DNA from: JAKEGK01 sp036507695
GTDB lineage: Bacteria; Pseudomonadota; Gammaproteobacteria; SZUA-152
DNA: 18,220 nt
Assembly: GCA_036507695.1 (NCBI GenBank)
Contig: DATCIR010000148.1
Location: forward strand, 1 to 18,220
Direction: 5' to 3'
Under the pieces are notes generated by a model that made no database searches, had not been told where the DNA came from, and saw only the letters and a list, made by a program, of their open reading frames with translations. The translations under genes and the position numbers were made by a program. Below, piece after piece: positions 7,726-15,900 of this stretch; the first letter of the stretch is position 1, and the number at the start of each line of letters is the position of its first letter.

Positions 7726-7754
7726 TTGACCGTTTCCGGGCTCGCGGGTAACAT
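7726..7754 (+). promoter_or_regulatory. Sigma-70 promoter of tRNA-Asn
   Basis: TTGACC (7726-7731) and TAACAT (7749-7754) with a 17-base spacer place transcription start about 20 bases before the mature tRNA. The -35 matches consensus at five of six positions and the -10 at four of six. Confidence 0.7.
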
Positions 7755-7779
7755 ACCCAGCCCTAAGGTTCTGAGATAT

Positions 7780-7855
7780 TCCCCAGTAGCTCAGTCGGTA
7801 GAGCAGGTGACTGTTAATCACCGGGTCCGTGGTTCGAGTCCGCGCTGGGGAGCCA
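7780..7855 (+). tRNA. tRNA-Asn, anticodon GTT, CCA encoded
   Basis: Complete 76-base cloverleaf: acceptor TCCCCAG/CTGGGGA, D arm GCTC/GAGC with an eight-base loop, anticodon arm GGTGA/TCACC with loop CTGTTAA (anticodon GTT, asparagine), variable loop GGGTC, T arm CGTGG/CCGCG with loop TTCGAGT, discriminator G and encoded CCA at 7853-7855. It lies 132 bp downstream of the aminotransferase and has its own promoter. Unlike tRNA-Val, it shows no duplicated 3' end in this window. Confidence 0.97.
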
Positions 7856-8181
7856 TCTTTCTGCTTACAAATCAATCAACAAGCCTCGCCCAGCTAATTG
7901 CGCTCTCCACCGGATTGGCGAATAGTTGCGTTACTCCTCGTAAAACAATGGCGAATACCGTGGTGATCCCTATTAACGGTATGATTCTTACTTGAATTTA
8001 TAGCGAATTGCTTGGCTGCATTAAATTGTTACTGTAGACACATTCATTAAAGAACTCAGGCGATTTTGACGTTTATCTGTTTGATATTGTCTTAAAGTGA
8101 GTGTGTAGGTGCGGCTGACTTCGCTAAGATAACGATAGTCTTCCTTTCTATTTATTAAAGGGACCCGAGTAAACCAAAACC
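7856..8181. other. Intergenic region between tRNA-Asn and Sel1 gene
   Basis: No gene seen. A 7-bp inverted repeat ATACCGT/ACGGTAT (7955-7961, 7976-7982; 14-base loop) is followed by GATTCTT and could be a weak terminator for the tRNA transcript. TTGACG at 8066-8071 is a -35 candidate for the Sel1 gene, but the matching -10 is poor. Confidence 0.4.
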
Positions 8182-8967
8182 ATGACGCGGTACTTCATCC
8201 TGTCGCTGCTTTTAACCAGCATTGCCATACCCTGCGGTGCTGAATCGCTCGTGGGCAAGAAAACCGCGCCAACAACCACCGCTAAGGAAACACCGCCGGC
8301 AACCGAAAGAAATTTAGAAAGCGAACCCATTGTTGGCATCGAGCCTGCGGCTGCCACACCGGCACCACAACAAAAAATTGATACCAAAACCAATCAAGAC
8401 AAAGAATTCTCCCGCGGCCGGATGGCTTTTTTATTTGGCAATTATGAAACGGCCTACAAAATCTGGAAGCCGTTAGCCGACCAAGACTATGCGAAAGCGC
8501 AAGCAACGCTGGGCTGGATGTACCATACGGGAAAAGGTGTCAAGAAGGATTTATCCATCGCTTTCAGCTGGTACGAAAAAGCCGCTCAAAAAAATCACCC
8601 GGTCGCGCAAAATAATCTTGGCGTTTTTTATGAGCAGGGCCTGCACGTTGATAAAAACGCTAGCAAAGCGGCTAAGTGGTACAAAGAAGCCGCCGAGTGG
8701 GGATATTCGTTTGCACAGTACAATCTGGGCATGCTTTATCTTGAGGGGCGTGGTGTAAAAAAAGACGAAAAGGAAGCACAATACTGGCTGCAAATCGCCG
8801 CATTACAAGGTGTGCAACAAGCAGTTCAAGCGTTGCAAACTATGTCTGTTTCGGCACACGGCGCGGATCCTGGCAAGGCTCCGGTTGCCGGCGGGGAAAA
8901 AAAGCCTGCACACAGTCCACCGCATGGCAGCAGCCAGCACCAAGGTACTTACGATCGCATCAAATAA
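8182..8967 (+). CDS. Exported Sel1-like repeat protein
   Basis: A 261-residue protein with an N-terminal signal peptide (about 1-20, cleavage after CGA|ES) and no lipobox, so probably periplasmic. After a Pro/Thr/Ala-rich linker (about 25-72) come three Sel1-type alpha/alpha repeats of 36 residues (roughly 104-139, 140-175, 176-211) with the characteristic A-x-x-x-L-G-x-x-Y-x-x-G-x-G-V-x-x-D and A-x-x-W-Y-x-x-A-A pattern, preceded by a degenerate helical repeat. The tail (about 222-261) is Gly/His/Pro-rich and low complexity. Sel1 repeats are TPR relatives that bind proteins or scaffold envelope complexes; the partner is unknown. The gene stands alone. The ATG at 8182 lacks a close Shine-Dalgarno; AAGGGA lies about 18 bases upstream. 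Confidence 0.9.
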   Translation: MTRYFILSLLLTSIAIPCGAESLVGKKTAPTTTAKETPPATERNLESEPIVGIEPAAATPAPQQKIDTKTNQDKEFSRGRMAFLFGNYETAYKIWKPLADQDYAKAQATLGWMYHTGKGVKKDLSIAFSWYEKAAQKNHPVAQNNLGVFYEQGLHVDKNASKAAKWYKEAAEWGYSFAQYNLGMLYLEGRGVKKDEKEAQYWLQIAALQGVQQAVQALQTMSVSAHGADPGKAPVAGGEKKPAHSPPHGSSQHQGTYDRIK

Positions 8968-8976
8968 TCCAGTAGT

Positions 8977-8990
8977 CCAGCCAAGGCTGG
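8977..8990 (+). terminator. Weak hairpin after the Sel1 gene
   Basis: CCAGC-CAAG-GCTGG forms a 5-bp stem with a four-base loop ten bases after the stop codon. It is placed like a terminator but lacks the T tract, so rho-independent termination is doubtful. Confidence 0.3.
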
Positions 8991-9019
8991 CCTGCAGGGT
9001 TCTAAATATGCCAGTTCAT

Positions 9020-9050
9020 TTACCACGAGTCGAAAAGTTACTTGTGGTAA
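9020..9050. repeat. 10-bp inverted repeat TTACCACGAG / CTTGTGGTAA
   Basis: The arms at 9020-9029 and 9041-9050 pair over ten positions, with one G-T pair, around an 11-base loop. No run of T follows on either side. It may be an RNA hairpin or a protein-binding palindrome between convergent genes. Confidence 0.7.
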
Positions 9051-9084
9051 TATCAATACTTTAAAGGCGGACTGCCGCCTATAC

Positions 9085-9116
9085 GCCGATGCAGATTGTT
9101 GCCGATGCAGATTGTT
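9085..9116. repeat. 16-bp tandem duplication
   Basis: GCCGATGCAGATTGTT is present twice head to tail (9085-9100 and 9101-9116). Probably a local slippage or duplication; no coding frame uses it. Confidence 0.9.
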
Positions 9117-9316
9117 ATTGATGGGTAACAAATTCGGAAGGAAAAGCGACTAACGTAACTCGACCTGACAGTCATTGATGCGAAACCGGCAACTATCAGA
9201 TTAAGTCGCGAATAGCCAAATAATGCAGCTTAAGAATTACTTTTTTTATCCCTAACTTCCCTGTTCTATAACGGCCGCGGCCCGATTATGTTTCTGCCAA
9301 ATAGCCAGGGATAACG

Positions 9317-9979
9317 CTATTTAACGGGTTGCCCGCTTGCAGCGCTTTGCGCATCCAGTTTGATTTTAATATTATGCCGGTGCGCCTCTACCGTGCGTAC
9401 GCTAATGTTCAATTCATTGGCGATATCCTTGCTGCTCATACCCTGGTCTACCAGCGCCAGAATTGTTCGTTGGCGTTGTGTTAAACCAACTCTGTCAACA
9501 TTGCTACGATCGACTTTTGAAAAATCATCGTACATCATTTGCGATACGCATGAGCTGTAATACGTTTCGCCGCCAATCACGGTTTTAATCGCATTGATCA
9601 TCTCTTGCGATGAAACGTCTTTCACGATGTAGCCATGTGCGCCGCAGCGAATAACTCCCTGTATATATTCCTTGTGTTCGTGCATCGTCAGAATAATAAC
9701 TTTCATGTCTGGGTAATCGTTGCGGATGTGCCTGGCCGCATCCATGCCATTCATCACCGGCATGCTGATATCCATTAATACCACGTCAGGCCTCAGTTCA
9801 CCGGCTTTGATTATGGCATCCCGCCCATTGACGGCTTCGCCCACCACCTCGAATTCGGGATACTGCTCAAACCTCGCGCGTATACCGTCCCGAACCACGG
9901 CATGGTCATCCACCAGCAAGACTTTAGTTATTTTGTTTTCTGCATTGCCCATTGAAAAATCAATTGCGTTCTCATTCAT
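9317..9979 (-). CDS. NarL/FixJ-family response regulator
   Basis: A 220-residue two-component response regulator. The receiver domain (about 18-135) has the acidic pair Asp24-Asp25, phosphoacceptor Asp70 in VLMDISMP, switch Thr98 and Lys120 in the YIVKD motif. The C-terminal LuxR-type helix-turn-helix (about 165-212, LTQRQRTILALVDQGMSSK, then IANELNISVRTVEAHRHNI) binds DNA. Phosphorylation by the kinase encoded just upstream is expected to drive dimerisation and transcription control in the cytoplasm. It starts 22 bp after the kinase stop codon, so the two form an operon. The ATG at 9979 is backed by GAAGGTGG about seven bases upstream, although the receiver core starts later; an internal Met10 is the alternative. 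Targets are unknown. Confidence 0.95.
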   Translation of the reverse strand: MNENAIDFSMGNAENKITKVLLVDDHAVVRDGIRARFEQYPEFEVVGEAVNGRDAIIKAGELRPDVVLMDISMPVMNGMDAARHIRNDYPDMKVIILTMHEHKEYIQGVIRCGAHGYIVKDVSSQEMINAIKTVIGGETYYSSCVSQMMYDDFSKVDRSNVDRVGLTQRQRTILALVDQGMSSKDIANELNISVRTVEAHRHNIKIKLDAQSAASGQPVK

Positions 9980-10001
9980 AGTGCTACCACCTTCTCATCA
10001 C

Positions 10002-11831
10002 CTACTCTAACGTAAGTGGAGCCTTCACCTCCACGAACGTACCCTTGCCTACATCAGAATGTATAAAGAATGACCCCTGAAGCAACTCAATGCGCTCCCG
10101 CATATTCCTTAGCCCCATGCTCTGAGTGGACCTGGTTTTCCTCATGGCTTTTTGGAGATCGAACCCTTCTCCGTTGTCTTCTATACGTATTGTCACATTT
10201 GTATCCGTATGTGTCACGTCAATAACCACTTTTGTTGCATTAGCATGTTTTTCTATATTATGTAAGGCTTCTTGCACGATTCGATACATGGCGGTCTCAA
10301 CATCCGCGGGAAGGCGTTCCAGGATTTGTTCATCGACGCCGTTAACTTCGACATCAATTTGATTTCGCTCAGTAAATTGTCTTGCCAAATTGGCGATCGC
10401 AGGCGCCAACCCTAAATCGTCTAAAACGCTGGGGCGTAAAGCGTGAGAGATTCGCCGGACTTCAGATATCGCCTCCTCCAAAAATATGAGCGCCTTCTTG
10501 ATATCCTTAAGTGCCTCGTCGGGTGAACCCTTAATTTTTTCGTCAAAATTCTCAATTTTATACTTAACCGATACCAGCAACTGATTGATGCCGTCATGGA
10601 GCTCCCGTGACACCCGGCGCCGTTCTTCCTCTTGCAGCCGGACTATTTTGTGGGAAAGTTTCTTTAACCGGTCCTGCGTGATCTTCCGCTCCACGATTTC
10701 CGACGTGAGTTTTTCATTACGGGTTATAATTTCAGCAGTACGTTCTTCGATCCGATCCGCCATTTCGTTAATCGCAGTTGCCAGCGAGCCGATTTCCCCG
10801 CCAATGTTCTCCTCAAGTCTGTGGGAATAATTGCCGCGGCGTATTTCTTCAGCTAAGGCCACGGTTCTTTGCAGTGGCAGCGTGATACTTCTCGCCAGCA
10901 AATAGGCTATGAACACGGCCATAACCGATACAAACAGGCCGATAGCGGTGAGCACGTTGCGGGTTTCGCTGATCGGTTGGATGACTTGGCGCATGGGAGT
11001 CACATTAATAATATTCCAGTCGAGCGCCTTGTTGGTCCCGAATTCTTTGATATCAGCAAAACCAGCCATTACCTCTTTACCACCGGCGTTGGTGTAAACA
11101 ACTGAACCGACCGGAATATCACCAAGCATGGCGGGCTGAATACGCAAATCGGGGAAACTTTCAAATACAGGCATGTTTTTATCCGTGGTAATAATGACGT
11201 TACCGAATTTGTCCACGATATAGGAATGCGTCCCAGTGATACTGCGTTCGCCGAATTCATCAACAATTTCCTGAATGCCATGCAGGCTGATTTCGAAAAG
11301 CAAAACGTTAGTTACATTCATGCCGGTATTCAGAACCGGCGACATAATAATAATCTCTGGTCCTGAACCTAATAGATGGGCTTCGGTAAGAAACACGTCT
11401 TCATCGGTTGATCTGAGCGCTTTGTTGAAAAGGTCTTTTACGCCCAAGTGCAAATCCCATGCAACGTAACCCTCTTCCCCTTCATTGCTTGAGCTGATAA
11501 GAATAGTTCCGTTGCGGTCCAGAACATTAATATCGTTAATATGTTCGCTTCCTGTTGTAACCGCTTTGAGATAACTCCGAATAGGCTCAATATCGCCTTG
11601 CTTAAATACATTGGCATAGCTGACTAAACGTGTATCGGCGACGCGTTGATCCAGAAAACGATTGACTTCTCTTGCTGTTATGAATGACTGTCCTTCAAGG
11701 TCATTGCCCAGGAAGTCCAGTAAAATTTCGGACGAGCGTTTAACGCTGATAACCTGGAATAGCGCGAGAGGAACTACTGCCACCAGTAATGCAAGAATAG
11801 TAATTCGAAACTTGAGTGATAAAGAGTGCAT
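10002..11831 (-). CDS. Membrane sensor histidine kinase, Cache-HAMP-HisKA_3-HATPase_c
   Basis: A 609-residue sensor kinase. A first membrane helix (about 8-28) is followed by a large periplasmic sensor region (about 32-290) with the pattern of a double Cache domain (SYIVDKFGNVIITTD and INVLDRNGTILISSS are its two strand-loop motifs). Then come a second helix (293-313), HAMP (about 314-368), a coiled coil, the HisKA_3 dimerisation helix with phosphorylated His412 in SRELHDGINQLL, and a HATPase_c domain with N-box EALHNIEKHANA and G-box EDNGEGFD. This is the NarX/DegS-type kinase class that pairs with LuxR-type regulators such as the one encoded 22 bp downstream. Cache domains usually bind small extracellular ligands; the ligand is unknown. 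The ATG at 11831 has no clear Shine-Dalgarno. A triple 14-bp repeat lies about 100 bp upstream. Confidence 0.96.
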   Translation of the reverse strand: MHSLSLKFRITILALLVAVVPLALFQVISVKRSSEILLDFLGNDLEGQSFITAREVNRFLDQRVADTRLVSYANVFKQGDIEPIRSYLKAVTTGSEHINDINVLDRNGTILISSSNEGEEGYVAWDLHLGVKDLFNKALRSTDEDVFLTEAHLLGSGPEIIIMSPVLNTGMNVTNVLLFEISLHGIQEIVDEFGERSITGTHSYIVDKFGNVIITTDKNMPVFESFPDLRIQPAMLGDIPVGSVVYTNAGGKEVMAGFADIKEFGTNKALDWNIINVTPMRQVIQPISETRNVLTAIGLFVSVMAVFIAYLLARSITLPLQRTVALAEEIRRGNYSHRLEENIGGEIGSLATAINEMADRIEERTAEIITRNEKLTSEIVERKITQDRLKKLSHKIVRLQEEERRRVSRELHDGINQLLVSVKYKIENFDEKIKGSPDEALKDIKKALIFLEEAISEVRRISHALRPSVLDDLGLAPAIANLARQFTERNQIDVEVNGVDEQILERLPADVETAMYRIVQEALHNIEKHANATKVVIDVTHTDTNVTIRIEDNGEGFDLQKAMRKTRSTQSMGLRNMRERIELLQGSFFIHSDVGKGTFVEVKAPLTLE

Positions 11832-12560
11832 TAATTGAGTTGCATTTATTGATAGAAACTTTTTTTATCTGATGTGCTTGCCTATTCCAAACACTGACCC
11901 GCCATTTTGGTGGCACCATTTATTGGCAACACATTACTGTCAACACATTACTGTCAACACATTACTGTCAACATTAGTGGCGGTTACTTTAGCCGAAGTT
12001 ATTTGTCTGCAGAGGTCAATGGATATTTTTATTATTGAAAATCCTCCGCCCCGCGGTAAACATTGACACCTTACCCGGGCAATCATGACTGCCGTTGCCA
12101 TAAGTACACAGAAATAGCATTAAATAGTCTTGAAGTCAGCTTCTTTATTAAATTTCTCAACGGCTTATTTTCTATTTTTATTGTCCCGCCATACCTGAAC
12201 GCAAGACACCGAGACACACCTACGTGGTTCTGTATTATATTCGCAATTTACGTAAGTAATTATGCTGCGAATTATGCTCACGTGGAAAGCTTAAAGCCGT
12301 CAACTAATATAATATTTTCTTACAACAACCGCAGTCCTTACCACAATATACAAAATTGAAATTTCAAAGAGCTGCTCTCATAATGCTATATCCTATTGTT
12401 AATATTAATTAAATAGTCTTTTTATCATTCCATTATCCATTAGTTATCGCTTTCATTGAGTAACATCCTAAAATTTAAAAAATTCTCAACGCTATTTTGC
12501 GGTAAGCATTTATTTTATATCGAAGAAAATATAAACATAAAAATAATTCGTACGTAGGTA
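11832..12560. other. Long AT-rich intergenic region upstream of the kinase operon
   Basis: More than 700 bases with no credible gene. The only open frame of some length (plus, 12063-12359) would start at TTG, has no ribosome binding site and no family features. The region must hold the kinase promoter. It contains the triple repeat at 11927-11968 and long A/T runs (12360-12550) that could act as curved DNA or transcription-factor landing sites. Confidence 0.5.
11927..11968. repeat. Three perfect tandem 14-bp repeats
   Basis: CAACACATTACTGT occurs three times without gaps (11927-11940, 11941-11954, 11955-11968) and is followed by a decayed partial copy (CAACATTAGTG). It is 96 bp upstream of the kinase start codon, where regulator sites could lie. 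The 14-bp period is not an integral number of helical turns. Slippage is the plain alternative. Confidence 0.92.
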
Positions 12561-12561
12561 G

Positions 12562-12589
12562 TTGTACTTAGGTATTTGCGTGGTATATT
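12562..12589 (+). promoter_or_regulatory. Candidate promoter for the multihaem cytochrome gene
   Basis: TTGTAC (12562-12567) and TATATT (12584-12589) are separated by 16 bases; the -10 matches five of six positions. An imperfect direct repeat (TACGTAGGTA at 12551, TACTTAGGTA at 12565, nine of ten identical) overlaps the -35 and could be an operator. Transcription would start near 12597, giving a leader of about 340 nt. Confidence 0.45.
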
Positions 12590-12596
12590 GCGATCC

Positions 12597-12939
12597 TATA
12601 AGTCGGGAAAAAGTTTAACTGACAAAAACAAAAAACAAGCTTAATGCACCGGTAACCCGCTAACGATAAAAGCAAGTTTAGGGTTATCTGCCCTGCAAAG
12701 GCAGCAGAAAGATTAGGTTCTAGTTGGGTGGTGAGCGATCTAGAGCCTGTCACATAGCCAGTTGTTGGTGTGTACGCGGCTATGAACGGCAAAACTGCAG
12801 TGCCTGATGAGGTAAGGCAGTTTTTCACTTGTGGAGTTACCTGGTACTTACAGGTTCAGGTAACAAGTGTTAGACCAGGGCGGTATGTGGAAAACACCCC
12901 ACATACGGATGTTAGTAGTGACTTTTTAGGGGGAAAAAA
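12597..12939 (+). promoter_or_regulatory. Highly structured 5' leader of the cytochrome gene
   Basis: The leader can form consecutive stems: 12651-12658 with 12681-12688 (8 bp, one G-U), 12688-12692 with 12700-12704 (5 bp), 12715-12723 with 12740-12748 (9 bp, one G-U), 12753-12759 with 12778-12784 (7 bp), 12791-12798 with 12817-12824 (8 bp), 12836-12843 with 12857-12864 (8 bp, extended by 12826-12830 with 12865-12869) and 12883-12890 with 12899-12906 (8 bp). The first two stems share one base. AGGGGG at 12928-12933 is the ribosome binding site. It does not match any riboswitch class I can recite (c-di-GMP-I, TPP, cobalamin and MoCo were considered). It may be a riboswitch, an attenuator or a stabilising leader. 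Confidence 0.5.
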
Positions 12940-15900
12940 ATGAATAGGTACAGCGTGTTTCGTACGTCATTTCTCACTGCCTTAGGGCTGCTGTTGTTGT
13001 CAGCCTGCGGAGGGGGTGGAGATAGTGGCGGCGGTAATAACCAAGCACCACAAGGTGTCGCACCGGTAATCACCATCACAGCGCCAAGCGCGGATCCTGC
13101 CTACACGGCGGGCACCGGTACCGTCTCTATCGCAGGTACCGCGACCGACGATGCCGGCGTTACTGAAGTTACCTGGACCAACAGTGCCGGCGGCGGTGGC
13201 ACCGCGACTGGTACTGCGAATTGGAGTTACGCCGGGCTGCCATTGCAATCCGGCACCAACATTATCACCGTCACGGCCAGAGATGCAGCTAATAATAGCG
13301 CGACGGATATCATCGTTGTAACTTACGACCTCGTTAATAACGCGCCGCCCCAAATTACCATCTCCCAGCCCAGCGCGAATCCCACGTACACGACAAACAC
13401 CGGCACTATCACCATCGCGGGCACAGCTACCGATGATGCGGGCGTTACCGAAGTCACTTGGACCAACAGCGCCGGCGGCACCGGAACGGCCAATGGCACG
13501 GCCAATTGGAGTTACACCGGGCTGCAACTGGAAGTTGGTTCCAACGTCATCACTGTCACGGCGAGAGACACAAGTAACGCCACGGCGACGGATGTGATTA
13601 CGGTTACCTACCAGGTAGTGGATAATCAGCCGCCCCAGGTGTCAATCGTTTCTCCGTCCGATAACGGATCGTATACTTCAGGGGTCAATCAAGTGTCGAT
13701 ATCCGGCGCTTCATCGGACAACGTCGGTGTAACCCGGATTAAGTATTCCAACAATGACGGCACGGAATACGACACTGCGACCCGCAACCCATGGTACTTC
13801 AATAATATTACGTTACAACCCGGCACCAACCGAATTGTAGTCACCGCGTATGATGCGGCCAACAACCAAAGCTCCTCCACAATTAACGTGACTTATCAGG
13901 AAAACCAGGCGGCTGAAACTTGCATGAGTTGCCACAATGGTTCGACCAGAAATGACTACGCCGGTGGTGGTTTAGTAAATCCGCATCCGTTTGCCGGTGC
14001 GGATAATATTTATTGCACGGATTGTCATGGTGGTAACGGTCAAGGCGCGGGTAAGGAAGGCAGCCATGTTCCTCCTCCGCCGGCCATGGCCACAGACCAG
14101 CAATTGATTAACGACCCGGTCGCTTATTTCAACCGGTTGACGCTGGCGGGTATCGATAAATACCCTGACTACACCGTAAATGGCGTTACTTATACCGCGC
14201 TTGATTTTCTGCAATTTATTAACCCCGGCGATTTGCGGGTGGTATCCCTGGGACGCAGTTGCGGCGAATGTCACGATAACCATGCCGATTGGGTATCCCG
14301 TAACGTGCTCGCCACGGAAACGGGTATTTTTTCCGGTTCCACCTATGCGGCGGGTATTGATAATTCCATCGCGGAACACCGCGGCCTGTATCAGGATACC
14401 GCCGCTGACCTGGGATTCCGTTCTGTGTCTAATCCGCAATTCAATCCATTCACGACTGCCATTGGCGGCATCGGCAGACTGAATGAAGTCCCGGTTATCA
14501 GTCAGTACAACGGCCAAACCACCAGCGGTATCCCCCTGGTTCAGGGCGGGGTGTTAAACAATTTCTATAACGCCGCCAACCTGGCGAATGACTTGTATAC
14601 CGCCGCGGAAGAAAACGGCGCCAAAACCAACCGCGTTCGCGCCAACAGCGCCCTGGCCGCGCTTTACCACGAGCAGATCGCGTTTACTTGCGGTGATTGT
14701 CATCTGGGCAGCGCCGGCGCCAATAACCGCTTCGGTGATTTCCGCTCTTCCGGCTGCACCGCCTGCCACATGGCGTACAGCCCGGATGGCCGCAGCCGCA
14801 GTAACGACCCCAATGTCAACCGCTTGGAGCCGGCCAATCCCGACGCGATTGCCGCGCCGGAACGCCCGCATGTGCGCATGCACATTATCCAGAATGTCGC
14901 AAAAACATTACCGGATGGCAGCTTTGTAACGGGAATCCAGGACATGGCGTGCGCGGGTTGCCACCAGGGATCCAACCGCACGGTGCTGCAATACTGGGGT
15001 ATTCGCCTGGATCAAAATGCGGACCTGGTAAACAACTTTCAGTATCCCGCCAATCCCAACCGGTTTGTTAACACAGCACAGGATACGCGGTTATTTGATC
15101 CGGCGGTGAATAACAATACCTTTAACGGCCGCAACGCCAATCAATATATCGCATTCGAAGATTACGATGGCGACGCCCGCGACGACACACCCGCCGATAT
15201 TCATCACGAAGCGGGCCTGGGCTGTATCGATTGCCACGGCAGCCGCGATTTACATGGCGGATCAGTGGCCGAACCCGACAGCGGCGGCATCATGAGCCGT
15301 CAAGACCAGGTAACAGCGATCTCTTGTTCAAACTGTCATGGAAGCATCGCTGCTTATGCCAGCACCCAGTCCTGCCTCACTTATGACGACATCGAAGCGG
15401 AATGCGCCATGGACAGCAAAGGCAATTCGCTGCGTCATGTTACGCGTGACCCGAGCGGCAATTTCTTCCTGAAGAGCCGTGTCGATGGAAGCCGGCATTA
15501 TATTCCACAGACCCGGGATACCATCATCAACAACAACAAGATCAACCCGATAAGCAATCAATTGGTCTATAGCGCGAAAGCGTCTTACGCCATGGGCCGT
15601 GCGGATGGTGATATTGCAACGGGTACCGGCCCGATACAGAACAATCCGCAACTGTACACCAATGGCTTTAGCCATACGGATTCAATGGATTGCGTGTCCT
15701 GTCATGCGGCCTGGACTAATAACTGTATCGGCTGTCACTTGGGTGGCGAATTCGACAATAACCCGAATAATTTCCGCTTTAGTAACATAACGGGTCAACG
15801 AATTGCCTATAACCAAACGGCGGCGGACTTTACCTACATCACGCCGATTCCGTTCACCTTGGGTGTGAGCTCAGAGAACAAAATCACCCAAATGTCGCCG

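Larger units (their letters stand above)
8968..9316. other. Convergent intergenic region with several small repeats
   Basis: About 350 bases between the ends of the Sel1 gene (plus) and the response regulator gene (minus). No gene seen. It contains hairpins at 8977-8990, 9020-9050 and 9065-9080 (AGGCGG/CCGCCT) and a 16-bp tandem repeat at 9085-9116, listed separately. No hairpin has a proper T tract. Confidence 0.5.

Noticed and set aside
7639..7995. Open frames on both strands across tRNA-Asn.
   Set aside because: They are translations of the tRNA gene and its promoter, a known annotation artefact. The same applies to the frame across the tRNA-Val fragment at 1828-2040.
11927..11968. Possible CRISPR array.
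   Set aside because: The repeats are only 14 bp and directly adjacent with no spacers, and no cas gene is near.
12063..12359. 98-residue open frame on the plus strand.
   Set aside because: TTG start, no ribosome binding site, AT-rich composition and no recognisable protein features.
12641..12720. Resemblance to a c-di-GMP-I (GEMM) riboswitch: CGATAA, GCAAAGGC and, on the minus strand, TAGCGGGTTACCG.
   Set aside because: The conserved parts occur on different strands or in the wrong order, the GAAA tetraloop and receptor are missing, and no complete GEMM fold can be drawn on either strand.
12801..12826. CTGATGAG, the core string of a hammerhead ribozyme.
   Set aside because: The required GAAA segment and cleavage-site stem are not found at the proper distances; the string lies inside the loop of an ordinary hairpin.
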